A program made the translations under genes and the position numbers. 64,000 nt of DNA, taken from positions 455,759 to 519,758 of the forward strand of contig NZ_FNDS01000003.1 of the NCBI RefSeq assembly GCF_900099785.1. The letters are read 5' to 3'. Positions within the stretch are counted from its first letter, which is position 1; every line of letters starts with the position of its first letter. Below, in pieces: positions 18,375 through 27,317 of this stretch. Source of the DNA: Pseudomonas panipatensis. Its GTDB lineage: Bacteria > Pseudomonadota > Gammaproteobacteria > Pseudomonadales > Pseudomonadaceae. The notes below the pieces were generated by a model that was not told the origin of the DNA, did no database searches, and saw only the letters and a list, made by a program, of their open reading frames with translations.

Positions 18375-19263
18375 GCGGTTCGCCGAGGATTTCCAGGAGA
18401 AAGTCGATGAAGGCGCGCACCTTGGGGTTCAGGTAGCGCGCGGAAGGGTAGAGCGCATGCACCTGGATACGCACTTTTGTCCAGTCATCCAGCGCGCTCT
18501 GCAAGACGCCGCGCTCAAGGTCTTCACGGACATAGGCCAGCGGTACCAGGCTCAGCCCCAGGCCCGCGCGTAGCGCATCGCGGATCGCCAGGCTGGAGCT
18601 GACCTGGTAGCGGCCTTTCACCGGCACCGTGACGTCCTTGCCGTTCTTGCCGAAGGTCCAGGTGTTGGCGTGCCCTGACAGACTGAAGCGCAGGCACTGG
18701 TGCTGCTGCAGGTCCTCCGGCCGGTGCGGCTGTCCGTGCCGTTGGAAGTAGGCCGGGGACGCGCAGATCACATGTTCCAGGGTGGTCAGATGACGCGCGA
18801 CCAGACTGGAGTCCTGCAACTGGTCGCTGCCGCGGATGGCCAGGTCGAAGCCTTCCTTGACGATATCGACGCGGCGGTCATCCAGTTGCAGGTCGAGGGC
18901 CAGTTGCGGGTGGCGTTCGAGAAAAACCGGGATATGCCGGGTCAGGCATTCCAGGCTGAAGGTCATGGGCGCGCTGACCCGCAGGGTGCCGCTGAGGTGG
19001 TCTCGCAGCGGCCCCAGGGAGCGGTCGGCGTCATCGAGGTCGTCGAGAATCCGCGCCAGTTGCTGGTAGTACTGCCTGCCGGCTTCGGTCAGGCTCATGC
19101 GCCGGGTGGTGCGGTTGAGCAGGCGAGTGGCAAGGTGTGCTTCCAGTTCGCCAATGTTTTTGCTTATCGCCGCTGGGGACAGTCCCAGCTTGCGCGCAGC
19201 GGCGGCGAAGCCGCCCTGTTCGACGACGTTACGGAACACGCGAAGGGCGGTGAGCTGGTCCAT
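18352..19263 (-). CDS. LysR-family transcriptional regulator
   Basis: A 303-residue LysR-type regulator. The winged HTH occupies residues 1-60 (LTALRVFRNVVEQGGFAAAA, KNIGELEAHLATRLLNRTTR, MSLTEAGRQYY). A periplasmic-binding-protein-like effector domain follows (GTLRVSAPMTFSLECLTRHI). It resembles the DsdC/YhjC/AaeR-like group that often controls an adjacent divergent transporter. It is divergent from an EamA-family permease, and a palindrome consistent with a LysR box lies between them. Confidence 0.9.
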   Translation of the reverse strand: MDQLTALRVFRNVVEQGGFAAAARKLGLSPAAISKNIGELEAHLATRLLNRTTRRMSLTEAGRQYYQQLARILDDLDDADRSLGPLRDHLSGTLRVSAPMTFSLECLTRHIPVFLERHPQLALDLQLDDRRVDIVKEGFDLAIRGSDQLQDSSLVARHLTTLEHVICASPAYFQRHGQPHRPEDLQQHQCLRFSLSGHANTWTFGKNGKDVTVPVKGRYQVSSSLAIRDALRAGLGLSLVPLAYVREDLERGVLQSALDDWTKVRIQVHALYPSARYLNPKVRAFIDFLLEILGEPLTCGSAG

Positions 19264-19270
19264 GCATTGA

Positions 19271-19295
19271 TCACTTCTGGTGAATGGTGAAGTGA
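19271..19295. promoter_or_regulatory. candidate LysR operator between regulator and EamA permease
   Basis: TCACTTC and GAAGTGA form a perfect 7-bp inverted repeat separated by 11 nt, the spacing expected of a LysR regulator-binding (T-N11-A) box. It begins 8 nt upstream of the LysR start codon and about 100 nt before the permease start. The position suits autorepression plus activation of the divergent gene. The assignment is inferred from symmetry and position. Confidence 0.6.
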
Positions 19296-19392
19296 ACGTA
19301 GTGTGTATTCATTCGTTGGATGACGGCAATTAGTCTGGCCCGGCGGCGCTATTCAGGGCGTCCGCCCCTTCCAGCCCGAGAGGTCCGTCCGC

Positions 19393-20277
19393 ATGAGCCG
19401 TCACTCCGACCTGTTCCTTACCGCCTTGGCCCCAACTATCTGGGGCAGTACCTACATCGTCGTCACCAGCCTTCTACCGGCGGGCTACCCGCTGACCCTG
19501 GCGATGCTGCGTGCGCTGCCGGCGGGGCTTTTGCTACTGCTGGCGGTGCGCTGCTTGCCGCAGGGGATCTGGTGGTTGCGCATAGCGCTGCTCGGCGCCT
19601 TGAACTTCTCGCTATTCTGGGTGCTCTTGCTGGTCGCCGCCTACCGCCTGCCGGGCGGTGTCGCTGCCACGCTCAGCTCGGTGCAGCCACTGCTCGTGGT
19701 GCTGCTGGCGCGTTTACTGCTGGGCAGCCCGGTGCGCGCGCTGGCATTGCTCGCCGCAGTGGCTGGCAGCGGCGGGGTGGGTCTGCTGGTGTTGACGCCA
19801 GCGGCTACGCTGGATCCGCTGGGCGTCCTTGCCGGCCTGCTCGGCGCCTTGAGCATGGCCTTGGGCACGGTACTCAGCCGGCGCTGGCAGCCACCGGTGC
19901 CGGCATTGACCTTCTGCGCCTGGCAACTCAGCGCCGGTGGGCTGCTACTGGTGCCACTGGCGCTTTGCCTGGAGCCGGCATTGCCGCCTTTGAGTGGAGC
20001 GAACCTATTGGGCCTGGTCTATCTGGGGGGAATCGGTGCGGCGCTGACCTACGTGCTGTGGTTCCGCGGCGTGGCGCGCCTTGAGCCGGCGCTGGTGTCG
20101 TCGCTGGGCTTCCTCAGTCCGCTCAGTGCGGTGATGCTTGGCTGGGCTTTGCTCGATCAGCGCCTCAACGCCCCGCAGTTACTCGGCATGCTGGTGGTGC
20201 TCGGCAGTGTCTGGCTCAGCCAGCGGGCGCAGCGTCCGCGTGACGGCCAGGCATCCGCGACCGCCGTGCGTGGCTGA
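19393..20277 (+). CDS. EamA/DMT-superfamily inner-membrane permease
   Basis: The protein has 294 residues with about ten hydrophobic helices in two repeated EamA halves, the usual drug/metabolite transporter architecture. The N-terminus (LTALAPTIWGSTYIVVTSLL) and the second-half start (LDPLGVLAGLLGALSMALGT) show the repeat. Such permeases export amino acids, metabolites or xenobiotics; the substrate is not predictable. It is divergent from the LysR regulator, which likely controls it. Confidence 0.9.
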   Translation: MSRHSDLFLTALAPTIWGSTYIVVTSLLPAGYPLTLAMLRALPAGLLLLLAVRCLPQGIWWLRIALLGALNFSLFWVLLLVAAYRLPGGVAATLSSVQPLLVVLLARLLLGSPVRALALLAAVAGSGGVGLLVLTPAATLDPLGVLAGLLGALSMALGTVLSRRWQPPVPALTFCAWQLSAGGLLLVPLALCLEPALPPLSGANLLGLVYLGGIGAALTYVLWFRGVARLEPALVSSLGFLSPLSAVMLGWALLDQRLNAPQLLGMLVVLGSVWLSQRAQRPRDGQASATAVRG

Positions 20278-20313
20278 AGCAGGCGAGCATGCTGTCTCTG
20301 TCAGGAGGGAGGC

Positions 20314-21072
20314 TCAGGACTCGGCGGCGGCCCAGCGCAGTCCTTCGTCCTCGTGCAGGCCGCCGAGGCGGCACAGTGCGCCGCGGTCGAGCAGGCGCAC
20401 TTCGCGGCCCTGGCACTCGATCAGGCCGCTCTGCACGTAGCGGGTGAACAGGCGGCTGACGGTTTCCACGGTGAGGTCCAGGTAGTTACCGATTTCGCTG
20501 CGGGTCATCGGCAGGATGAAGTTGTTCGGCGACAGTCCGCGCTGGCGGTAGCGCGCCGACAGGCCGAGGAGGAAGGTCGCCAGGCGCTGTTCCGCGCGTT
20601 CGCGGCTGTGGCCGATGTGCTGGTGCTCGGAGTGGATGCCGTGGCTGAGGATCTGCAGCAATTGGTGGCGCAGGCTGGGGATGCGCCCGGACAGCTCTTC
20701 CAGTTGCGGCAGGGCGATGGTGCAGGCCAGCGAGGTTTCCAGGGCCATGGCATAGCCGCGGAAACGCTGCGAGCCGATGGCGTCGAGGCCGAGCATTTCG
20801 CCGGGGAGGATGAAGCCGGTGATCTGCTCCTTGCCGTCCTTGTCCAGCAGGTAGGTCTTGAGCGCGCCGGAGCGCAGGGCGAAGACGTGCTGCATGGGGT
20901 CTTCGGCACGGAACAGGTAGTCGCCTTTGTGCAACGGGCGATTGCGCCGGACGATATTGTCCAGTTCGGCGATCTCATCGTCTTCCAGGCTGGCCGGCAG
21001 ACACAGCCGGCTCAAGGAGCAGGACTGGCAGCTGACCTGGGCGCGCGGAACGGGTGGGCTCGCGTCTGACAT
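20314..21072 (-). CDS. FNR/ANR-type oxygen-sensing transcriptional regulator (paralogue)
   Basis: A 252-residue Crp/Fnr regulator. Four cysteines (C15, C18, C24 and C117) match the [4Fe-4S] ligands of E. coli FNR (C20, C23, C29, C122) with identical spacing. The cAMP-like beta barrel ([20 protein letters not shown]) and dimerisation helix precede an HTH whose recognition helix TVETVSR keeps the E-x-x-S-R residues that read TTGAT half sites. It differs noticeably from my memory of canonical Pseudomonas ANR, so it is probably a second FNR-type regulator. Four perfect FNR boxes occur in the following 7 kb. No such box is visible before the gene itself. Confidence 0.92.
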   Translation of the reverse strand: MSDASPPVPRAQVSCQSCSLSRLCLPASLEDDEIAELDNIVRRNRPLHKGDYLFRAEDPMQHVFALRSGALKTYLLDKDGKEQITGFILPGEMLGLDAIGSQRFRGYAMALETSLACTIALPQLEELSGRIPSLRHQLLQILSHGIHSEHQHIGHSRERAEQRLATFLLGLSARYRQRGLSPNNFILPMTRSEIGNYLDLTVETVSRLFTRYVQSGLIECQGREVRLLDRGALCRLGGLHEDEGLRWAAAES

Positions 21073-21178
21073 GGCGGAGTTCTGTCGTGATCGGGAGAGT
21101 GGGGTCCTTCAAATATAGACAGCCGACGGCAAAGTGCCGCCCTTTCGTCGCGCCGGGCGACACCCGGCAGCGTACCGC

Positions 21179-23209
21179 TCATGGCGGTGTCCAGCGGCGC
21201 AGGGCGTCGAGCCAGGCCTCGGCCCCGGCGTCGCTGGGCGCGCGCCAGTCGGCGCGGGGCGACAGCGAGCCGCCGGAGCCGACCTTGGGGCCGTTGGGCA
21301 GCGCCGAGCGCTTGAACTGGCTGCCGGCGAAGAAGCGTTGCAGGAACACCGCCAGCCAATGGCCGATCTGCGCCGGGGCATAGGCCACGCGCTCGGCTTC
21401 GGGCAGCAGCGCCGGCCAATCACCGCGCGCGGCGTCGCCCCAGGCCTGCTCGGCGAGGTAGGCGACCTTGGCCGGGTGGTAGCCGAAGCGGCTCAGGTAA
21501 TAGAGGAAGAAGTCCTGCAGGGCGTAGGGGCCGACGGTGTCCTCCGCGCGCTGCGGGCTGTCGCCGGGCACCAGTTCCGGCGAGGCGGCGCTGGCCAGGA
21601 TGCGCCGCAGGACCCGGCGCACCGCCGCTGGTTGGCGCGGTAACTGCCAGTGCAGCAGGTGGCGGATCAGGGTCTTGGGCAGCGAGGCGTTGACCGCGTA
21701 GTGCGACATCTGATCGCCGACCCCGTAGGTGGTGTAGCCCAGAGCCAGCTCCGAGAGGTCGCCGGTGCCGATCACCAGCCCGCCATGCTGGTTGGCCAGG
21801 CGGAACAGGTGCGAGGTGCGCTCGCCGGCCTGGACGTTCTCGAAGCTGATGTCGTAGACCGGCTCGCCGCGTGTGTAGGGGTGGCCGATGTCCTCGAGCA
21901 TTTGCAGGCAGGACGGGCGGATGTCGATTTCCGCCGCGCTCAGGCCCAGCCCCTGCATCAGCGCCAGGGCATTGCGCCGGCTCTGCGCACGGGTGGCCAG
22001 GCCCGGCAGGCTGTAGCCGAGTATCTGCGTGCGCGGCAGGCCGAGCTGGTCGAAGGCGCCGGCGGCGACCAGCGCCGCCTGGGTCGAATCGGCGCCGCCG
22101 GATATACCGATCAGCACCTTCTGCACGCCGCAGGCCTGCAAGCGTCTGGCCAGGCCTTGCTGCTGGATGGCGTAGACCTCGGCGCAGCGCGCGTCGAGGC
22201 TGGCGCTGTCGCTGGGGACGAAGGGGAAGCGGGCGATCCGCCGCGCCAGCGCCAGCGGCCTGACGGGCGGCTCGAAGTCCACGGCGATGCGCCGGAATGC
22301 CTCCAGGCGCGCGCGGTGCAGGCTGGCGCAGTCGGTGAAGCTGGTGGTGCGCTGGCGATCCTGGCGCAGGCGGTCGAGGTCGATGTCGGCGAAGATCAGG
22401 CCGGGGGCGTTGGCGAAGCGCGGGCTCTCGGCGAGCAGTTCGCCGTTCTCGTGGATCATCGCGTGGCCGTCCCAGGCCAGGTCGGTGGTCGATTCGCCAT
22501 AGCCGGCGGCGCTGTAGACGTAGGCGGCGATGCAGCGCGCCGACTGCCCGGCGCCGAGCTGGCGGCGGTACTCGGCCTTGCCCACGGTGGCGTTGCTCGC
22601 CGACAGGTTGGCCAGCAGCGTGGCGCCGGCCAGGGCCGCGTAACCGCTCGGCGGCGCCGGCACCCAGAGGTCCTCGCAGATTTCCGCGTGCAGGACCAGG
22701 CCGCGCAGGCGCGGGAAGTCGAGAAGGATGTCGCTGCCGAAGGGCACCTGGCGGCCGGCGACGCGCAGCTCGCCGCCGCGGGCATCGGCGGCCGAGGCGA
22801 AATGGCGCTTCTCGTAGAACTCCCGGTAGTTCGGCCGGTAGGTCTTGGGCAGGGCACAGAGGATGCGTCCGCGATGGATCGCCACGGCACAGTTGAACAG
22901 CGCCCCCTCGGCCCGCAGCGGCGCGCCCACCAGCAGCACCGGCAACAGCGCCTGGCTGGCCCGGCAGAGGCTGTCCAGGGCGTCTTCCACGGTGTCGAGC
23001 AGGGCGTCCTGGAACAGCAGGTCGTCGATCGCGTAGGCCGACAGGCCCAGTTCCGGAAACACCGCCAGGCCGGCCTGGTGCTGGTGGGCCTGCTGCGCCA
23101 GTTGCAGGGTCGCGGCGAGATTGGCGGCGGGGTCGGCGGGCGTCACCCGCGGGGTGCAGGCGGCGACGCGGAAAAAGCCCTGGGCATAGGGCGATGCGCT
23201 GCTGGACAT
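21179..23209 (-). CDS. nadE: glutamine-dependent NAD+ synthetase
   Basis: This 676-residue two-domain enzyme amidates deamido-NAD+ to NAD+ using glutamine. The N-terminal nitrilase-type glutaminase has its triad at E53 (FPELGLSAY), K122 (LPKTYRPN) and C178 (AEICEDLW). The C-terminal ammonia-dependent synthetase has the P-loop ISGGADST near 369-376. Architecture and length match the Mycobacterium tuberculosis type rather than the short NH3-only form. An FNR/ANR box lies 62-75 nt upstream of its ATG, with a TATGCT hexamer near the expected -10. This suggests low-oxygen induction. Confidence 0.94.
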   Translation of the reverse strand: MSSSASPYAQGFFRVAACTPRVTPADPAANLAATLQLAQQAHQHQAGLAVFPELGLSAYAIDDLLFQDALLDTVEDALDSLCRASQALLPVLLVGAPLRAEGALFNCAVAIHRGRILCALPKTYRPNYREFYEKRHFASAADARGGELRVAGRQVPFGSDILLDFPRLRGLVLHAEICEDLWVPAPPSGYAALAGATLLANLSASNATVGKAEYRRQLGAGQSARCIAAYVYSAAGYGESTTDLAWDGHAMIHENGELLAESPRFANAPGLIFADIDLDRLRQDRQRTTSFTDCASLHRARLEAFRRIAVDFEPPVRPLALARRIARFPFVPSDSASLDARCAEVYAIQQQGLARRLQACGVQKVLIGISGGADSTQAALVAAGAFDQLGLPRTQILGYSLPGLATRAQSRRNALALMQGLGLSAAEIDIRPSCLQMLEDIGHPYTRGEPVYDISFENVQAGERTSHLFRLANQHGGLVIGTGDLSELALGYTTYGVGDQMSHYAVNASLPKTLIRHLLHWQLPRQPAAVRRVLRRILASAASPELVPGDSPQRAEDTVGPYALQDFFLYYLSRFGYHPAKVAYLAEQAWGDAARGDWPALLPEAERVAYAPAQIGHWLAVFLQRFFAGSQFKRSALPNGPKVGSGGSLSPRADWRAPSDAGAEAWLDALRRWTPP

Positions 23210-23270
23210 GGGCCTTCCTCACGGCGCCGGGTATTCGTCCAGCATAGCCAGGGACGCGCAAGGGGCCGGT

Positions 23271-23284
23271 TTGATGCAAATCAA
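23271..23284. promoter_or_regulatory. perfect FNR/ANR box (nadE / usp divergent promoter)
   Basis: TTGATGCAAATCAA fits the TTGAT-N4-ATCAA consensus exactly. It lies between divergent nadE (ATG at 23209) and the universal stress gene (ATG at 23379), so it may activate either or both. Towards nadE, a TATGCT hexamer at 23246-23241 is within about 2 nt of where a class II promoter -10 should be. Towards usp the -10 is poor. Confidence 0.85.
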
Positions 23285-23378
23285 AGTGCCCGTGGCCGTC
23301 GCGCTCCAGGCTGGCTGACAGCACCCTGGGAAGCGTTCGGGCGTGCCTCACTCGGGACAGGGTTGCGCGGAGCGGAGC

Positions 23379-24290
23379 ATGGGTCAGTACCAGCGGTTAT
23401 TCCTTATTGGCGACTCCCGACAACTGGATTCGGCGGCGTTCCGGCGTGCCGCGGCGATCGCCCGCCAGAGTGGCGCGAGCCTGCACATCGGCCTGTACCT
23501 GGAAACCCCACACGGGCTGGCGCTGCTCGACGAGCGCCTGCGCGACAGCGCCCGCCAGCGTCACCTGACGGAGCACACGAACAACCTGCAGCGGGCCGCG
23601 GACGAACTGCACGCGCTGGGCGTGACGGTCACCCGCGAGGTGCTCTGGAGCCAGGACGCGCTGGGCGAAATCCTCGCGCGCATCAGCGCGCTGCAACCGG
23701 ACCTGGTGATCAAGGACATTCAGCACGAGCCGGTGCTCAAGCGCGCCTTCGTCACGCCGCTGGACTGCCATCTGCTGCGGGCCTGCCCGGTGCCCCTGCA
23801 TCTGGTCGCCGAGGCCCGTCATCCGCTGCCCTACAAGGTGCTGGCGGCGGTCGACGTGGCGCGCCCGGAGTTGCAGATCAGCGGCCTCAACGAGCAGGTC
23901 ATCCAGACCGCCAGCGCGCTGGCCCTGCAATGCGGCGCCGAACTGCACCTGCTGCACGCCTGCGACCTGACCCAGGCCAGTCTCTACGATGCCTTCAGTG
24001 CCAATGGCACTTGGGACCTGACCTTCTCGGAGCGGCTCTGCGACAGCCTGCAACACAGCTTCAACAGCCTCGCCGAAAAGCATGCCGTGCCGGCGGAGCA
24101 GCGGCATTTCCTGCTTGGCCCGGCGCTGGCCGGCATCGCTGACTTCGTCGCGGATTTCCAGGTCGACGTGGTGGTGATGGGGACGGTCAGTCGGCATGGC
24201 CTGGAGCGCATGCTCGGCAGCACCACCGAACACATGCTGTACCGCGTGCCCAGCAGCCTACTGACGGTGCGCAGCGGGCGCGCGCCGTGA
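23379..24290 (+). CDS. tandem-domain universal stress protein (UspA family)
   Basis: The product has 303 residues with two Usp repeats of about 150 residues. The second ends in the ATP-type signature VVVMGTVSRHGLERMLGSTTEHMLYRVPSSLL (split here as GTVSRHGLERMLGS and TTEHML). The ATG at 23379 begins MGQYQRLFLIGDSRQ, the normal Usp strand 1. ANR-regulated tandem Usp proteins support anaerobic survival in P. aeruginosa. An FNR box lies about 95 nt upstream. It is closely similar in layout to the Usp gene at 25300, so the two are probably an ancient duplication. Confidence 0.9.
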   Translation: MGQYQRLFLIGDSRQLDSAAFRRAAAIARQSGASLHIGLYLETPHGLALLDERLRDSARQRHLTEHTNNLQRAADELHALGVTVTREVLWSQDALGEILARISALQPDLVIKDIQHEPVLKRAFVTPLDCHLLRACPVPLHLVAEARHPLPYKVLAAVDVARPELQISGLNEQVIQTASALALQCGAELHLLHACDLTQASLYDAFSANGTWDLTFSERLCDSLQHSFNSLAEKHAVPAEQRHFLLGPALAGIADFVADFQVDVVVMGTVSRHGLERMLGSTTEHMLYRVPSSLLTVRSGRAP

Positions 24291-24303
24291 AGCGCGGCTT
24301 TTC

Positions 24304-24317
24304 TTGATGACCATCAA
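24304..24317. promoter_or_regulatory. perfect FNR/ANR box upstream of the ferredoxin-reductase-like gene
   Basis: TTGATGACCATCAA begins 13 nt after the stop of the first usp gene. With the box centred at -41.5, the -10 hexamer should start near 24340, where TAGTCT is found. The gene downstream starts at 24411. Confidence 0.85.
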
Positions 24318-24410
24318 ATCGCCCCGCAGCGCGGCTGCCTAGTCTGGAGGCCGCGGCGGTTGCAGGAAATGGGCTGCCGACCGGCCATTGGCAGAGGAGC
24401 GAACACCAGC

Positions 24411-25196
24411 ATGGGACAGGCGATCCGCGCTCAGGCGCGGCTGCTGCAGGGCTATGACGATGGCCGCGATGTGCGTCATCTCAGCCTGCGTATCGAGGGC
24501 GGCGACGGCCAGGCGGCCGGCGCCATTCCCGGGCAGTTCTGCCTGCTCGGCCTGCCGGGACGCGGCACCGCGCCGTTCAGTTTCGTCAGCCTGCCGGACG
24601 GCGACGGACGCTTCGTCGTCGCCATCCATCGCTGCGGCGGCCTGAGCGATGCGCTCTTCGCCCAGGCGCCCGGCGCGCTGCTCGATTACCACGGCCCCCT
24701 GGGCGACGGCTGGCCCCTGCCGCTGCGCGCGGTGAGCCTGCTGATGCTGGCCGAGGAGCGCGGCCTGCTGGCCCTGGCGGCGGCCATCGACGAAGCCGCC
24801 GACTGGGCGCCGCCGCTGCGCCTGCGGGTGCTATACGGCGCCGCGCAGCCGGCCGCCCGGGTGCTTGCCGAGGAGCGCCGGCGCTGGGGGCGGGCGCTGA
24901 ACTACATCGAAGCCCAGGGGCACGCCGAGTCAGGCCAGGCCGGCGCTTCGCCGTTGCAACTGCTGCCGGCGCTGCTCGCCGCGGGGCTGCCCGACGAGGT
25001 CTTCTGCGCCGGCCCGGAAGCCTTCACCCTGAGCGCCGCGCGCGCCTGCCAGGACAGCGGCGTGGCGGCCTCGCGCATCTGGTTGCACAGTGACTACCGG
25101 CTGCGCCTGGCCTGCGCCGGCGGGCGCGGTGAGCAGGCGCGCGGGCCGGTGTGCCGCTACGACCTCTACCTGCAAACCCGCTGCGAGCCGGTTTGA
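24411..25196 (+). CDS. ferredoxin-NADP reductase-like (AsrB/PyrK-type) oxidoreductase
   Basis: A 261-residue protein with an N-terminal flavin-binding beta barrel (PGQFCLLGLPGRGTAPFSFV) and a C-terminal nucleotide-binding half (GLPDEVFCAGPEAFTLSAAR). The layout is that of anaerobic sulfite reductase subunit B, hydrogenase gamma and PyrK electron-transfer subunits. Those have a C-terminal [2Fe-2S] four-cysteine motif. Here only scattered cysteines remain (RLACAGG, GPVCRYD, TRCEP), so the cluster site looks degenerate. It has its own FNR box and lies between two usp genes, so a low-oxygen redox role is likely. The electron partner is unknown. Confidence 0.72.
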   Translation: MGQAIRAQARLLQGYDDGRDVRHLSLRIEGGDGQAAGAIPGQFCLLGLPGRGTAPFSFVSLPDGDGRFVVAIHRCGGLSDALFAQAPGALLDYHGPLGDGWPLPLRAVSLLMLAEERGLLALAAAIDEAADWAPPLRLRVLYGAAQPAARVLAEERRRWGRALNYIEAQGHAESGQAGASPLQLLPALLAAGLPDEVFCAGPEAFTLSAARACQDSGVAASRIWLHSDYRLRLACAGGRGEQARGPVCRYDLYLQTRCEPV

Positions 25197-25206
25197 TGCA
25201 CATCAA
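25193..25206. promoter_or_regulatory. perfect FNR/ANR box overlapping the preceding stop codon
   Basis: TTGATGCACATCAA overlaps the TGA stop of the oxidoreductase gene. It is about 94 nt upstream of the second usp start at 25300. The expected -10 window (25229-25234, CACCCT) is poor, so the exact promoter is unclear, but the box itself is a perfect match. Confidence 0.84.
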
Positions 25207-25299
25207 AGTCGCGGCGCGGCGATCGGCCCACCCTGCATCCATGATTCGCGCGCCGCGCCTGTCGCGGTGCTCGCGCAAAGCCCAGCCACGGAGGTCATC

Positions 25300-26196
25300 A
25301 TGAATCCCTACAAGCGCCTGCTGCTGATCTGCGATCCCGCCATGCACCTGTCTCCCGCCATGACCCGGGCCCAGGCCCTGGCCGGCTCCAGTAGCGCGGT
25401 GTTGCACATGGTCGCCCTGGGTAGCCTGCCGCCCAGCCTGCGCATCCTCGATGAAACGCTGCAGGATCGCGCGCGGCTCGACTGGCTGGAAAAACACCAG
25501 ACCTGGCTGGACGACCAGTGCCAGTTGCTCAGTGCGCGGGGCATCGACGTCAGCGCCCAGGCGCTGTGGAGCGACGAACCGATGAAGGAAGTGCTGCGCC
25601 TGGCCGAGGACATGAAGGCCGACCTGCTGATCAAGGACCGCGAGTACGAGCCGGCCTTGCGCCGCGCCCTGATCACGCCGCTGGACTGGCAGGTGTTGCG
25701 CGAGTGCGCGGTGCCCTTGCACCTGGTCAGCGTCGCCGAGCACGCCTTGCCACGCAAGGTGGTGGCCGCCATCGACCTGTCGCAGAGCGATCCGCAGATC
25801 GACGCGGTGAACGAGCGCATCATCGAGGCCGCACAGAACTTCGCCGTGCAGTGCGATGCCGATCTGCACCTGCTGCAGGCCTATGAAGCACCGTCGAGTT
25901 TCCTCGCCTATGCCGCCGGCCCGGTGGCCTGGACCAAGGAAATGCAGGAAGAAGCCAGCGGCCGCGCCCAGACCCGCATGGCCCGCCTGGGCGAGCGCTT
26001 CGGCGTGCCGCAGCACTACCAGCACCTGCTCAAGGGACCGGCGACCAAGGTCATCGCCCAGTTCGCCGCCGAGCAGCACATGGACGTGGTGGTCATGGGC
26101 ACCCTGTACCACAGCGGCCTGACCAAGGTCCTCGGCAGCACTACCGAGCAGGCGCTCTACCAGGTGCCGTCGAGCATTCTCGCCATCCGCCCCTGA
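25300..26196 (+). CDS. tandem-domain universal stress protein (UspA family)
   Basis: The product has 298 residues and two Usp domains. The C-terminal domain carries VVVMGTLYHSGLTKVLGSTT, the G-x2-G-x9-G-S/T nucleotide-binding signature. The N-terminal domain retains LLLICDPAMHLSPAM and the linker ITPLDWQVLRECAVPLHLV, which is shared with the usp at 23379. GGAGG lies just before the ATG. The FNR box upstream implies expression at low oxygen. Two similar Usp genes within 3 kb may allow hetero-oligomers. Confidence 0.92.
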   Translation: MNPYKRLLLICDPAMHLSPAMTRAQALAGSSSAVLHMVALGSLPPSLRILDETLQDRARLDWLEKHQTWLDDQCQLLSARGIDVSAQALWSDEPMKEVLRLAEDMKADLLIKDREYEPALRRALITPLDWQVLRECAVPLHLVSVAEHALPRKVVAAIDLSQSDPQIDAVNERIIEAAQNFAVQCDADLHLLQAYEAPSSFLAYAAGPVAWTKEMQEEASGRAQTRMARLGERFGVPQHYQHLLKGPATKVIAQFAAEQHMDVVVMGTLYHSGLTKVLGSTTEQALYQVPSSILAIRP

Positions 26197-26253
26197 GCGA
26201 TCGCATAGGGCAGCGTCGGCGCGCGAGGCGGTAGACACCCTGAGGAGACACGA

Positions 26254-26490
26254 ATGAAGATCGTCGCCTTCCTGAGTGTGCTGCTGTCGTTCTGGGCCGT
26301 CGCCTGCGTGGCCTGGATGGAGTTGCGTTACGCCCCGGCCGGCGGCGATGCGCAGTACGTGTTCCTCTGGGACCGCTGGGAAAACCGCCTGTGCCTGGTG
26401 TCGGTGGATGCTCCCGCGCGGATCATCTGCGACCCCCGCACGCTCTGGGTCTCGCGCGGCGGCGCGCGCCACGAGGGGCCGGCGCCATGA
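26254..26490 (+). CDS. small membrane-anchored protein, function unknown
   Basis: A 78-residue protein whose residues 3-20 form a single hydrophobic segment (VAFLSVLLSFWAVACVAW) followed by a soluble tail with YVFLWDRWENRLCLVSVDAP. It may be an uncleaved anchor or a signal peptide. The ATG has TGAGGAG upstream. Its stop overlaps the next start (ATGA), so it is translationally coupled to the CHAD-domain gene. No family is recognised. Confidence 0.7.
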   Translation: MKIVAFLSVLLSFWAVACVAWMELRYAPAGGDAQYVFLWDRWENRLCLVSVDAPARIICDPRTLWVSRGGARHEGPAP

Positions 26491-27317
26491 GCCGTGCCGA
26501 GGCGCTGATCGAGCGCCTGTTCGCCGCCGAGGTCGCGTTTCTGCATGCGCTGGCGCGCAGCGCCGCGTTGACCGACGCCGAGGCCCTGCATGACCTGCGC
26601 CTGAGCCTGCGCCACCTGCGCGGCCTGCTTTGGCCGTTACGCGAGGACGCCGCCCTGGCTGACCTGGACCGCGCTGCCTTGGCGTTGCTTCGGCAGACCA
26701 GCGCCTTGCGCGACACCCAGGTGCTGAGCACGGAACTGTCCCGTCTGGGCTTGCACGCCGAGGCCGGCGCGCGGCAGGCGTGGGTCGAGGAGGGCTGTCA
26801 GGCGCTGCCCGCATCGGCTGTCGTGCACGACCTGCTGCGCGCGTTCGATGGCGCTCCGCCGGCCCTGCGCCAGGCTGTCCGCGCCGGGCGTCTGAAGGGG
26901 CTCAAGGGACGCTTGCGGCGCCACCTGCGGCGCCAGTGGCGAAGCCTGTGTCCGCTGCCGATCGCCTCGCCCGAGGAGCAGCATGTGACCCGCTTGCGGG
27001 TCAAGCGCCTGCGCTATCTGCAGGCGAGCTACCCCCGGCTGATGCCCATGGCGGAACCGCTCAAGGCGTTGTTGCAAGGCTTGCAGTCGGCGCTGGGCGA
27101 TGCCCATGACCTGGACTTCTGGTGTCGCCAGGTTGCTGGCGATCCGGCATTGCGCCCGGCCCTGGCCGGCTGGCGCGAGGCCAAGGCGCAGGCCGTGGCG
27201 CGGGCGCGGATCCTCGGTGGGCAACTGGAACAACAGCTGGGGAGCAGCGCCGGCCGCGTTACGCCGGCGCGGGTGCCGGCACTGCGCCGGGTCGACGCCG
27301 GGGATCAGGCGCGTTAG
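26487..27317 (+). CDS. CHAD-domain protein
   Basis: The product has 276 residues with the CHAD pattern of regularly spaced histidines and arginines on alpha helices: LHDLRLSLRHLRGLLWPLRE near the N-terminus, HVTRLRVKRLRYLQASYPRL in the second half, and LGDAHDLDFWCRQVAG. CHAD domains bind polyphosphate and often accompany polyphosphate granules or CYTH triphosphatases; no CYTH domain is present here. It is coupled to the upstream small membrane protein. The end overlaps a convergent 58-codon gene by 4 nt. Confidence 0.85.
   Translation: MSRAEALIERLFAAEVAFLHALARSAALTDAEALHDLRLSLRHLRGLLWPLREDAALADLDRAALALLRQTSALRDTQVLSTELSRLGLHAEAGARQAWVEEGCQALPASAVVHDLLRAFDGAPPALRQAVRAGRLKGLKGRLRRHLRRQWRSLCPLPIASPEEQHVTRLRVKRLRYLQASYPRLMPMAEPLKALLQGLQSALGDAHDLDFWCRQVAGDPALRPALAGWREAKAQAVARARILGGQLEQQLGSSAGRVTPARVPALRRVDAGDQAR

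Noticed and set aside
21650..24142. An 830-codon plus-strand frame opposite nadE and usp
   Set aside because: nadE motifs on the other strand are unmistakable; this frame has no recognisable content.
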